Source of the DNA: Lineus longissimus
Taxonomy: Eukaryota > Nemertea > Pilidiophora > Heteronemertea > Lineidae
Assembly (NCBI RefSeq): GCF_910592395.1
Contig: NC_088324.1
Span: 10,690,953 to 10,754,952, forward strand
Length of the DNA: 64,000 bases
Reading direction: 5' to 3'
Under the pieces are notes generated by a model. The model worked only from the letters and a program-made list of their open reading frames with translations, was not told the DNA's origin and ran no database searches. The translations under genes were made by a program, and so were the position numbers. Below, piece after piece: positions 50,401-61,150 of the stretch (position 1 is its first letter; every line of letters begins with the position of its first letter).

Positions 50401-50870
50401 TGGGGAATACTTTATAGTGTGAGGACTTTGGAGCTACGATTTAGGTCATTTCACCCTTGTCTGCCAAGTTTACTGATGTGTTATAACGTGAAAACGGCTG
50501 GGGGAGTACTTCAAGTATTTCATGCCTGAAATCAAGAATAAATAAAGACTAATCTTTATTAATTCCTGCTGAAATCTTTGAGGGAATTGCCTGTACTATT
50601 TCATATCAGTTTAAGGATATCTGGCAAATTCTGTTTCACAAATGTTCACATAGGGAAGCGTATGAAGTACTGTCAAATATAAAAATTTGATGGCGTGTTT
50701 TTCTGGGACACACTGTATACTTGGAAAGATAAAGACTTGGGTTGTAAATAATCTGCATTTATCACCATTTTATGCTGTCCAGAGAAAATTGCTGAATATC
50801 ACGTAAATAAATATATCATGAACTATATATACTTCAGTCTTTGCTTGGTTTGTGTATTGATTAATAGGCC
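47490..50870 (+). other. PKN2: PKN 3' UTR and downstream region
   Basis: AT-rich non-coding DNA follows the PKN stop. AATAAA occurs at 50537-50546 (overlapping twice) and at 50806-50811; either could end a roughly 3-kb 3' UTR. No other gene was recognised; open frames at 47543-47887 and 47990-48292 show no protein character. Confidence 0.5.
50806..50811 (+). terminator. PKN2: candidate poly(A) signal of PKN
   Basis: AATAAA in GTAAATAAATAT. A second candidate pair lies at 50537-50546. Choice between them is uncertain. Confidence 0.35.
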
Positions 50871-51117
50871 TTGAAAGGAGCGTGCTTGTCTTTGAAAATC
50901 CAATCAAACGGATGATGGGGAGTGGAGAAACAGGTGCCAGAGTCATCATCTATGAGCTGAAAAGTCTTGGTGATTGACAGTGCCACCAAGCAATATCAGG
51001 CCCCAGTTGGAAGGCGATCTCAAGGCTCAACTGCCCTGGTTACATCTACAAGCACGAGCCGTCCCATTCTGATGAAGTCCAGTGGAAGGAAAGAGAAACA
51101 CCAATGCCTATGAGTTT

Positions 51118-51839
51118 GTTGATGTCCAAAGATGCTGTTTCCCAAAAACCAGCTCGAAATTCCAACTGCTTCATGGTTTTTTAGATGTTGGACAGTTTTT
51201 GGCAAAATTTTGCCTTGAGAATGAAAAAGTGACCTCGGATCCAGTTTAGCAGTGACAGCACATGTACATGATTGCATAGGACTGAAAAGCCCCAGAGACC
51301 TGGATATGAGGTATTTTTAAAAGTGGTCAGCATCCGCTAACGGACGATGACATAACACTGAAAATGCAGGAAATTGATGATGGATATAATATCTGATTGA
51401 TGTTAAAGCGAAATTTTTATATCAGATCTGCACAAGTACTGAATCAAGATTTGCAGCAAAAATATCTGAATCTACTCTATTGAGAGGATATATCATTTTC
51501 GTGATATTTTGAAGAATAACTGCCAAACTAGCAATGATAACAAAGTTTCGCTTTACCATCTATCAGATAATGTATCTACAACTAATTTGACATTTTCAGC
51601 ATCTTATCCCTCATCGTTTACGGATGCTGACCATCTCAAAAATACCTCATACCCAGGTCTAAAGGGTTTTTGAGTCCTATGCTTTCAGTGCATGTAAAGA
51701 CATATTTGACCTGGAGCCAAGAGTGTTTTTTGGTGTTCATGCCACTTTGTCCCCAGAAAATGCTCAATTTCTGAAAAACCATGATGCAGTTGGATTTTTC
51801 ATCTGAATTTTGATATGCAGCATCTTTGGACATCAGCAA
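51118..51839. mobile_element. foldback element with long inverted arms (~720 bp)
   Basis: The left arm (51118-51400) reappears inverted at about 51560-51839. GTCCAAAGATGCTG pairs with CAGCATCTTTGGAC at the outer ends, and CTTCATGGTTTTTTAGA pairs with TTCTGAAAAACCATGATG. GGTCAGCATCCGCTAACG pairs with CGTTTACGGATGCTGACC, and AAAGCGAAA pairs with TTTCGCTTT near the centre. The arms are diverged by eye, and no transposase frame exists. This is the structure of a foldback or MITE-type non-autonomous DNA element. Confidence 0.8.
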
Positions 51840-51959
51840 CTACATTGGCAGCGTTTTTTCATTGATTTTGATATGTCTTGATATCAATAATGGCAAAATA
51901 TCATTTTCCCCAAGGCTGGATAAAAAACCTAATTGGAGTCAGATTAAAACAACAATGGT

Positions 51960-52560
51960 CCGTCAGTGTATTTTTTTATGCCCAAAGATGCAGCATACCA
52001 AAATTCAGCTCAAAATTCACACAGCTTCATGGTTTTTCAATTTTTGGGCAATTTTTTTTCAAAATTCTGGCCTCAAGCAATCTTGACACTAGAGGCGCTG
52101 ATTTCGTTCCTGACAACGCCTCTAGAACTGGTGAATTGCCACCATCTTGAAAAGCAGTACCGCGGATGTGGAAATGTAAAGAATCTTTACAATTGCAAAG
52201 AGGCTATCGCATCACCACTACACCAGAGAACACGATGGCTGCACTATGCTGCATTGATAGTTTGCAATAAATTCACGTAAAAACACACCAGAACATCTCG
52301 GGTTTTATTTACAAAGATCATATTTTGTTATTTATTTATAAAACAAGCCATTTTATGAAAGAATGTGGCACTTACTAGGCCTGGATAAGACTTTGGAGTT
52401 TGAAGTGGTGGTGACGCAGTGTTGAAAACACCTGAATCTCAGGATGCCGATATCCAAGATGGCGGAATTTTACCAATTCCAGTGTCTGAAATTGAATTTT
52501 AATTTCGGCACTGTGCGAGTTTGACACCCTCTATGGACAGTGGCGCCTCTATCGGAAAAA
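51960..52560 (+). mobile_element. additional copies of the foldback-related repeat
   Basis: 51975-52050 again has the CCAAAGATGCAGCATACCAAA and CAGCTTCATGGTTTTTCA stretches of the neighbouring foldback arms. CAATCTTGACACTAGAGGCG at 52079 and GGCACTGTGCGAGTTTGACA at 52506 are inverted relatives of 12.66-12.73 kb. Several insertions or a composite element are likely. A run of open frames here is repeat-derived. Confidence 0.6.
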
Positions 52561-52886
52561 CCTGTCACATAGATGTTCAAAAGTCATTACCGTTCTGGAG
52601 GATATGATTTAACGGTATCCAAAGGTGGCGCTGTCAGCACGTGGGTGAAAACTTTCCCTAGAAAATTTTTGCAAGCGTGTTCTTAATCAATTTCCCGTAA
52701 AATTATTGCTCATATTCCGTGCATACTCTTCCAAAACATTAAAGTAATATCAAAGAACATTGTTAAGTTGTTGAATAGCAAAATATGTGAATATTGGAAG
52801 CACATGCAACGTCGATTAAGGGCCGGCTGTGTCAAAAACTTCTGTCCGAACACTAGCTCAGATGCACAGTATGCAGTGTAGATAGT

Positions 52887-53094
52887 GTAGTGTACGGGCT
52901 GTCGCCCTCCAGGTTCCAGCTCAATGACAACGCGATATATCCTTTAGGCCTATTTCCTCTTGCCTCCTTTGCTCGGTCATAGACAACGCCATGTAGTGTA
53001 CGAGCTTTCGCTCTCCAGGTTCCAACTCAATGACAACGCGATCCATCCTTTATATTCTTTACTTCCTCTAGACCTCTTGCTTCCTTTGCTCGGT
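52887..53094 (+). repeat. imperfect tandem duplication of a ~100-bp block
   Basis: Copy 1 (about 52887-52981) and copy 2 (about 52992-53094) both contain TGTAGTGTACG, CTCTCCAGGTTCCA (CCCTCC in copy 1), CTCAATGACAACGCGAT and CTCCTTTGCTCGGTC (CTTCCTTT in copy 2). It lies in the region upstream of DUSP12 and may contribute to its 5' flank. Confidence 0.8.
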
Positions 53095-53846
53095 CTATAC
53101 TTGACCATAGCCAAGGCTAATCTCCCTCTCTGCAGCAAGTACCCCTTGGTTCACCTGGTAGCATTATATAACAGAGCCTGGTATGAGATGGCACAGGATG
53201 TTCCTATTGGCTGCTAACCCTGTAGCTTGTTGGGGTGGTTGTTCGGTTGCCCATCACAGCTAGGCTAGCTGGATTCCAGATCTAGTTCATGCCCAGGCAT
53301 ACATGACTTGATGGTGAATGATGATTTGCACAAGCTACACAAGATTCCACATGAAAAGTGTTCCCGATCGATTGCCTTGTAGATCAGTAGGGCGTAGGCC
53401 TAAATTCTGATTAAGGAAAATACATGTAGTAGAATTCTGTGAGATAATGCTGCACAGTACTCAGTAGCCTAGTCAACGATCATGTCGTGGAGTAATGCAC
53501 TATTACCATTGCTACATTACTTGGTTCTAACTCAGTCGAAACCCTAGGCCTAGTCCTTCACATAGACTACTTTACTAGCACAGGCCGATTGTATTCGTAA
53601 ATGTGTTCACTACAGGATATAAACTTCAACATTGCCGTTGTTTAGACATATATACCGCTAGGACAAATACTATACATACCAAGTTTCAGCAAATTTGCAT
53701 GCATGATAGCTGCCCTACGACATTGTGTATAACTGCATTTCTATTTTCCTGAGCCACCAGTAAATATGAGCGGACAGCGTCCACCTTTAATGATTGTTTT
53801 GTCTCATTTCAGTTAGCAGCCCCTGCCCCTACCAAGCTCACCCAAT

Positions 53847-56690
53847 ATGGCAAACAAATATCATATGACTAAAATCATTGATGGGTTATACCTTGGAGAT
53901 CTGGATGATGCAAAACAGACCAGCCAGCTTCATCATTTTGGAATCGCACACATACTGACCATCGATGAGAAAAAGCTCCATGAAGACTGGTCACAGTACT
54001 TTCAATATAAATGTATTCAGTGTTATGATCTGGTTATTACCGATCTATTGAGTCATTTTGAGGAATGTTTTGAATTCATTGAAAATGGGAGGAGAGCTGG
54101 AGGTGTTTTAGTACACTGGTGAGTTTGGGTTTTAACATTATCATGAGGATTTTTTTACGCTATATTCTGATATCAATATCAACTGTGATTGAAAGAGACT
54201 GTCATCCAACTTTACACTTTAACTGCTTTCTTAAAAGGTACATGGTTTACCACAGGGGAGTGCGGGAAAGGAATGAACAACCAATATGCATATTCAAGTA
54301 GTGTGTTTGAAATAATTTTGAGGACTGGTATTGTTAATTATTTTTTTGTTTCAGTTTGATGGGTATGTCACGAAGTGCGACTGTGGTAATTGCTTATATC
54401 ATGATGAAGGAGAGGATTTCTCTGAAGGCTGCCTTAGAAAAAGTCAAGGAGAAGCGACCACAAATCAGGTAAAAATAAGGACTTGACCTGTTTTGAGATT
54501 TGTATCTAAGGGCAATGAAATATTGAAAAACTACATGGCTGTGTGCTCATATCCATGAAGTCTAAGACACCTTCACAACCAAGAAAAGCTGTCACTTTCA
54601 CAGACATAAAAAATATTGGAGACAATGTCACAACCAGGAAGGATCTTGGTCACAACTTGGAAAATCATTCCAATGAAATTGGCCAGGAGGATTATGGATA
54701 CCAAAATATATGACTGTGTTGCAACATGTTACATGTTATACCAAACTAGATGACTGTGCTGCAAGCAGGAAACATCGTCACAACCAAGGGAATAGTTTTG
54801 AATATTGTTGCTGGCCATAGTGTTGGTGACTGTTGAGTGTTGATTAAAGGAAATTGTATTTTTTCAGACCAAATGAGGGCTTCATATACCAACTTCAACT
54901 CCTGAATGATATGGGTTCCCAGTTTGACAAAACAAATGAAAATTATAAACTCTATCGACTTAACTTACTAGGAGAAAGGATAAAAAATGGTAAGTGTGTC
55001 CTAACAGGACACAGTCTCTATCAAGGACACATGTTTTGGTCCCAAACTTGTCATTTCAACTCAAGTTAGCCTCTGTCATTAGAACTCCTTAATGAGGACA
55101 GCATTTGTCAGTAACATTGGTGTCATAATTAGAGTGGTTATACTGTGATACATGTATTGTTATTGATGAATGTTTGGTGACCATGTTCTGCTGCTGTAGT
55201 AGTTGAGATAACCTGTAGTCACAATCAGTCCTTCGGAGATGACCAGCAGTCTCAATCAGTCCTTTTCTATCATGGTTAGTCACATTTTCTTGTTGTGTAG
55301 GGTTGTGGAGCTGTTTCAAATGTATGCTGTGTGTATTAGGCCTATTATGCAGAAAAAAACCAATGAACTTTCAGTGCCATTAAATTTAGAGAAGAGCTCT
55401 GTACAAAGTGCTGATGCTTTATTGCTTGTTGTACTGTAGCATTCTCCAGGCTTAGCGAATGTACTAATAAGACGTAGACATTAGAAACGATGAAGCCTGC
55501 AGCTCTACATTAAAATGAAATGAATGATACAAATAATTCTTTACGGTAAAAGCAATCATGCTTGTTGTTTTCAAATCAAATTTCCTTTTCCAGAATGCTT
55601 GGATGACGGCGACGGTGCTACAACTGATTTTCTTGGTTCTGACCCGCAGAATGCCACAGATCAACAGGAGACAATATATAAATGTAGGAAATGCAGGTAC
55701 GTTGCTAACAGATGAGATGTGTTTGCTTTAAATTGACTGCTTGTTTAATAAGATCATTATAATCTCGAACAGTGACTTTAAAACTAAAAGTGTATGACTA
55801 ACTGTTGATTGAGTGCGTTTCTAATTTCAGGCGAGCCCTATTCAAGGCCTCTTCTCTCCTGTCCCACTATATTGGTAGAGGTGAAGCGGCCTTTGACTGG
55901 AGAAGAAACCTGAAAAATCAGATTGAACAAACTGCTGACTCCCCTGATGTAGAGAAATGTACACAGTCCATATTTATAGAGCCTGTACAGTGGATGAAAG
56001 GGTTCATTATGGTAATGGAGGGAAAGGTAGGATCATTTCAGGTCTATCAAATGCGACCTAAAACGAGCTGGTGGCTAACAATTGCTTCAGAACCAGGTAT
56101 CCGCGGGCCTCAAACCTTCTACCTTCTGTCACGAGTTGGAAGCCTTAACCACAAGGCTACCAGGATTGGTTGTTGATATTTATATCGGATATTGACATAC
56201 GAATTGAGACAAATACCAACTCTCGATCCTACGATGAATTTTGTCCGTTTGGGTAGACACTGTATTTGCAATGTTTTCAGCTGTTTATTCACTTATCTAT
56301 TCCTTCCAGATTTCTTGTCCAAAGTGTGACAGTAAACTGGGAGCATTCTCTTGGAAAGGTATGTTATGACAAATCAGCCATAATAATGAATTCAGCCAGA
56401 AATTTAGAGTAGATCGCCATTACTTGACATGATTTGAGTGCTTCATAAATTTCTAAATGTTACCACAGTTTGTTTCCTGGATAATTATTTCTTCAATTAC
56501 CTTGTCTCTACTTTAATTTCTTCCAGGTGAACGATGTCCTTGTGGATCTTGGGTGACACCAGCGTTTCACATCCATTCTGGAAAAGTCGACCACTGTCCG
56601 CCTTTAGCTGTTCAGTCACCTCAACAAAAGATGCCAAATCTTCCCGCCACAAATCTGTCTTCCGTAGATTCAAACTCAGTTCAAAATTAG
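53847..56690 (+). CDS. DUSP12: dual specificity phosphatase 12 (YVH1 orthologue)
   Basis: Exons 53847-54118, 54355-54468, 54868-54989, 55594-55696, 55831-56026, 56310-56358 and 56527-56690 total 1020 nt (339 aa plus TAG), almost the human length. The ATG lies 34 nt after an acceptor ending at 53812, so a 5' UTR exon exists upstream. The N-terminal phosphatase domain begins MTKIIDGLYLGDLDDA and has the signature HCLMGMSRS (His90, Cys91, Arg97); the Cys codon is split by the first intron. The C-terminal zinc-binding domain has YKCRKCR, SHYIGRGEAAFDW, IFIEPVQWM, CPKCDSKLGAF and CPCGSWVTPAFHIH. YVH1 proteins release Mrt4 from pre-60S ribosomes through the zinc domain. The C-terminal 30 residues are variable. 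Confidence 0.96.
54990..55115 (+). mobile_element. MITE-related fragment at a DUSP12 donor site
   Basis: TGTCCTAACAGGACAC, GGTCCCAAACTTGTCATTTC, AACTCAAGTTAGCCTCTGTC and CCTTAATGAGGACA parallel the internal sequence of the 58625-58810 element. It starts within a few bases of the donor of the exon ending at 54989. Confidence 0.5.
56085..56175 (-). mobile_element. tRNA-derived SINE head in a DUSP12 intron
   Basis: On the minus strand the A-box-like TAGCCTTGTGGTTAAGGC (complement of 56142-56159) and B-box-like GGTTTGAGGCCC (complement of 56105-56116) have tRNA-like spacing, preceded by AATCCTGG. It lies just 3' of the exon ending at 56026. Confidence 0.6.
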
Positions 56691-57843
56691 ATGAGTACCG
56701 GTACTGGTACTGTGGACCCATTTGTTGCAGCTGTACTGATTATTGTTAAATAAGATAACTTCTCTTTAAAATGTCAAATTCTGGTATTGGTTTTTCATTT
56801 TCGGCGTTTGGAAAATCTTTGCGAAACATTTCAAAAAGAACTTCAATGTTCAGTTCCGAACTTTACCCAGCTACCCTTTCAGTCAATAACTCGCAGTAAA
56901 AATCTTCTGTGGGTACTGTCCTTTGAGTCGGCTGTGTGCTATCTTTCTATGAGGCTTAAAATAGGTAAGGACAGGCCTATGGTTTAGATGCCCCTGGGCT
57001 GGTTAAATGTGTGTCCACTGGTTGTCTTGTTCTGGTATATGGCACACACAGTTGGTAATATGCCAATCAAAACTAGTATGGCCTATGTCTTGGGTCAAAC
57101 CAGGGTGGCTTTCTTCAAAGATGGTGTTTTCATTTGGTTGGCTGAGGCTGTCTGCAAGTGCTTGCATTACATGTATGAAGGCTCGTGAAGATGATGGGTT
57201 TACAGTCGGGTACAATTATAACAGTTATCTAACGCCTTTAATTAAGGAACTATCAGTAACAGATTTGGAGTCTTTATGAGTGTATGCTCAAAGATGGATA
57301 CTTTGGACACCTTTCTTTTTGTCCATGTTATCAAAATGTGCTTTATATACTGGAGTTAAATGTACTATACATGTAAGGATTATATAGGAACCTGTTGGGG
57401 CTGTGCATTTAGTGCATTTGTAATTGTTACACCCTTCCCTTTTTTCTTGGAAAATGATTCTGCACTGAGTGTACTAGAAACTGCCAAATTTTAAGGGGCC
57501 GCTTCACGGATTTGAATTTTTTTCAGTTTTCAGGTCACAAATATTTTTTGGCATTTTTGATTTTTGTGAAGCTGGGGTATTTGCAAAATCTCCTGAAAAA
57601 AACCCAGCAAACAAAAATTTAACTGTTTACAGAATAGCCTCTTGTGCATTGATGAGAACCGATTCTCAGTCCCCAGCATCAAGGGGTGGGTGGATTTGTT
57701 AACCCTGTTGGAATGTTCTGTGTATTCTGTTCATTTAAGTTTTGTGCCTTATTCTAAATTACCTCCGATCTATTTCATTGCCTTCAATTTTTTCACAAAT
57801 GACAGATTAGTCGAACAGGTAGTAAATCCCACAAGTGTGCCAC

Positions 57844-57849
57844 AATAAA
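57844..57849 (+). terminator. DUSP12: candidate poly(A) signal of DUSP12
   Basis: AATAAA in CACAATAAAACC, about 1.15 kb after the stop. Confidence 0.4.
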
Positions 57850-58624
57850 ACCCCGCATTTGCTTGGGTTCCTTTGATGCTGCATACCTGTGTGTAATTAA
57901 CTTGCATTTTTCCGTCTCTAGGTTAAACGTTTTTGAGGTGATAGATTTCAGTGAAATTGATATATATGTAGGCTAATACATGTACTTTCAACATGCATTT
58001 CTAAAAAGTGAGGCCTGGCTGGTAAGTAGTGGTTGTTGCAGTATAGTTAACTGCGTGTCAAAATAAATTAATTCAGCTAATGAGAGAAATACACAGGACA
58101 TTTACATTTCATGAATGATAATTTGCTTCTTTTCTGATCAGCGACCCTATGTTGTAGGGAAACAAGATAGCTGACCTATGGGGCAAGCCTTAGATGTTTC
58201 CTACATCATGTCAGTTGTGACATTGAAATCAGCAGAGTTGATTAACCCCATAACTTGGCTAAGTTCAGACACTTCACCACAAGAGGCACTCATCTTTAAA
58301 AAGGCAACTTGTTTAAAAAATCAAATATGGGCATTCAGATAGGCATATTAGTCAGATGATATTGTATGTTTCAGTGCATTTTGTTACTGTCCAGACAAGA
58401 GCAGGTGGGACTTGTTGAGTAAGTTGTGGGGGTATATTGAAATAGCATCAACAGGTTAATCACATAACACACTGATCTTCCAAGTCCCAAGTCCAATTTT
58501 CAGTGGGGTCCTTATTTTTGGATCGCTGTCCTTGAACCTGGAAGTTAAGTGCCACGGTGTCCTCGGGTCTGAGCAGTTCGGAACCTTTGGTTTTCCCTTT
58601 GCACCCTAAACTCTTGACATTAGT

Positions 58625-58810
58625 CCAGTAGAACCTCCCTTAGCGGACACCTCTGTTAGCAGGACACCTTCTATATTGTGGACACTGATTTTAGACCCTT
58701 ATTGGTCATTTCAATTCAATTTGACCTCTTTAATCATGACACCTCTGTATTAAGGACTTAAGTTTTCAGTCCCCAGGGTGTCCTTGATGGAGACGTGGTT
58801 CTACAGTATG
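58625..58810. mobile_element. MITE-like element with terminal inverted repeats
   Basis: The left end CAGTAGAACCTCCCTTAGCG and the right end (complement of GGAGACGTGGTTCTACAGT) are imperfect inverted repeats around about 180 bp containing GGACACCTCTGTTAG, GGACACTGATTTTAGACCC and CAGGGTGTCC motifs. The GTAGAACCTCCCT...GGACACCTCT sequence is a pattern I recognise from short repeats in several marine invertebrate genomes. Related pieces occur at 38597 and 54990. Confidence 0.65.
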
Positions 58811-59739
58811 TTCCTGATCTGGACAGGTTAAGCTATGCAATTTGATGTGTGAATGTTGTATGTTGTGTTAAATGAAATATATCAGTGAAATTAGAGACTT
58901 GTTTTGTCTTGTTTTCTTGTCCTTGTACGCTTTGTCAAAATGACATTACGGTACTGTCTGTGGTGATTCTGGTGGATGGTTACAGGACACTTGCCTAGAC
59001 CACCTCATACTTGCTTTAAACCCCAGTTTCATTTGCTCCGAAAGAGTTTGTCCAGTTAACTGTGATCCAGTGTTCTGTGTGGACATCGAATCAAGACGAG
59101 ATTCACGACAGAGAGTACTGTGGACCAGTCAGTTACTGATCTACCAAAATCCTGAACCTGGATTGTAAAGGGGGTCCATTGTACTAATTGGTCCCCATGC
59201 TGGGACAAGGAAGATACCAAATCTAAATGAAATGGTGGCTTCCTTGATGAAGACAATCATGAATCAAGTATGAAAGGTATCAAATGGAGTTGCCGTAAGC
59301 TGATAATGAAATGAAATGATATTGTCAGTGAAAGATATTGTCACTTCTGGTTTAGTAATGAAATGATTTCCTCCGTGATTGGACAGTCTCTTCAGTAATC
59401 AAGTTCATATCAATAAAATTATTTCGTCAGTTTAAATTGTCATTGTTTTCAGAGGTCTAGTTGATAGTCATTTCTTCAGTACGGTAAATGAAATGGTCTC
59501 GTCAGCGCTCAAGGGATGATAATGACACGAGTTCGTCAGTGATAGCTAGAGTCCGTACAGTGGTTAGGTTGATGATGAAATTGTTCATTCGTGAGTAAAT
59601 CAGTCGGCCACTACCCTTTGCTCCTCTAAGTACTTGGGCCGCAAACAACTTTCCCCGTCGTCTTCTGTCCCTGCGATCCTCTCCTGTTCCTGCCAAGGGT
59701 AACCTGTGCTTGAGGGCACACCACTTTTCGTCAAAAGTT

Positions 59740-60465
59740 CCCAGTCACATCAATGATTGGTAACTTCAGTGAAACACTTCATCCATCACACACATCAATG
59801 GTTGATAACTTCAATGAAGTACTTTGTTGATCACATCTATAGTTGATAACTTCAATGAAATATTTGGTCGATCACATCAATGGTTGATAACTTCATTGAA
59901 GTACTTGGTCGATCACTGGTTGATAAATGCAATGAAATACTTGGTCGATCACATCAATGGTTTATAACTTCAATGAAATGCTTGGTCGATCACATCAATG
60001 GTTGATAATTTCAATGAAATATTTGGTCGATCACATCAATGGTTGATAACTTCATTGAAGTACTTGGTCGATCACTGGTTGATAAATGCAATGAAATACT
60101 TGGTCGATCACATCAATGGTTGATAACTTCATTGAAGTACTTGGTCGATCACTGGTTGATAAATGCAATGAAATACTTGGTCGATCACATCAATGGTTTA
60201 TAACTTCAATGAAATGCTTGGTCGATCACATCAATGGTTGATAACTTCAATGAAGTACTTGGTCGATCACATCAATGGTTGATAAATTCAATGAAATACT
60301 TGGTCGATCACATCAATGGTTGATAACTTCGATGAAGTACTTGGTTGATCACATCAATGGATGATTAAACTTCAATGAAATACTTGGTCGATCACATAAT
60401 GATTGATATCTTCAATGAAATGCTTGGTCGATCACATCGACGGTTGATAACTACAGTGAAATTTA
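59740..60465 (+). repeat. ~41-bp minisatellite, about 18 units, higher-order structure
   Basis: The consensus unit is TTGGTCGATCACATCAATGG followed by TTGATAACTTCAATGAAATAC. About 18 units run in tandem. Three units lack the ACATCAA heptamer, and each follows a unit with TTCATTGAAGTAC. The long-ATTGAAG plus short-unit pair recurs three times (near 59890, 60055 and 60125), showing block duplication. Outer units are more diverged than central ones. No coding frame runs through it. Confidence 0.95.
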
Positions 60466-60879
60466 TGTGACTTTGCTCACGACCATCTTTAGGCTCTGAG
60501 ACATCAATTTCCGATTATAGAGTTTATTTAACTATTTATATATGACCCCCATCAGCAGCTTTCGGCGCGCGCACAGCCTGGCGTTGTCATAGAAATTGGC
60601 GCAATATCATCAAGGCTGAATAGTGATGGCCTTATCAAAACAACAAAACGTGTCGACATTTTTCATGTTTTGAGAATGTCAGATATGGAGCTTTTTCTTT
60701 GTTCGGCTGAGTGCAGGTGTAAACTGGTATTTTCAATAGAAATGTGCCCATTATTTGTGTAGTGAATAGCCCTTCAAGGCAACCTTGCACCAGGTAACGT
60801 TTAGCTGAATGTCCCACGCATAGATCATTGCACTAATTTGCTAAGTTGCTTGGGAACAAGTTTAAGCGCATTTCTATTA

Positions 60880-61150
60880 TCCCGCGCTTTGGAACCAATC
60901 GGATTCGGAGAAATTTCTCCCGAGTCTTTGTTGATTCTTTGTTCGGGTTATAAATTTATGCAGGTCATGGTGTCCCAGTTTTCTTTCCCGCGTTCCAATT
61001 GGTTTGGATATTTTCACATTAATACTAAGCGTCTGCTATTGGCTGATATTCGTACACACAATGTTGATATCAATAATATTGCATTCATAATATTAGCGTC
61101 GTTTTTAGCGTCCTTTAGCAGAAGAGCGCAAGCGAACTATAAATCTGGTA
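60880..61150. promoter_or_regulatory. CCAAT/TATA-rich promoter-like segment
   Basis: CCAAT motifs lie at 60895 (ACCAATCGG), 60993 (TTCCAATTGG) and 61038 (ATTGG, reverse). TATA-like GTTATAAATTTA is at 60948 and CTATAAAT at 61137. Repeated CCAAT plus TATA is typical of replication-dependent histone promoters, but no histone coding sequence or 3' stem-loop was found nearby. The 200-codon frame over this stretch starts from TTG and is not a credible protein. Confidence 0.35.

Larger units (their letters stand above)
56691..59735 (+). other. DUSP12 3' UTR and intergenic region
   Basis: No coding exon was recognised. AATAAA at 57844-57849 is the best poly(A) candidate for DUSP12. The stretch includes a MITE-like element at 58625 and, from about 59285 to 59560, degenerate AATGAAATGAT and CGTCAGT motifs spaced like a decayed minisatellite leading into the array at 59740. 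Confidence 0.5.
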
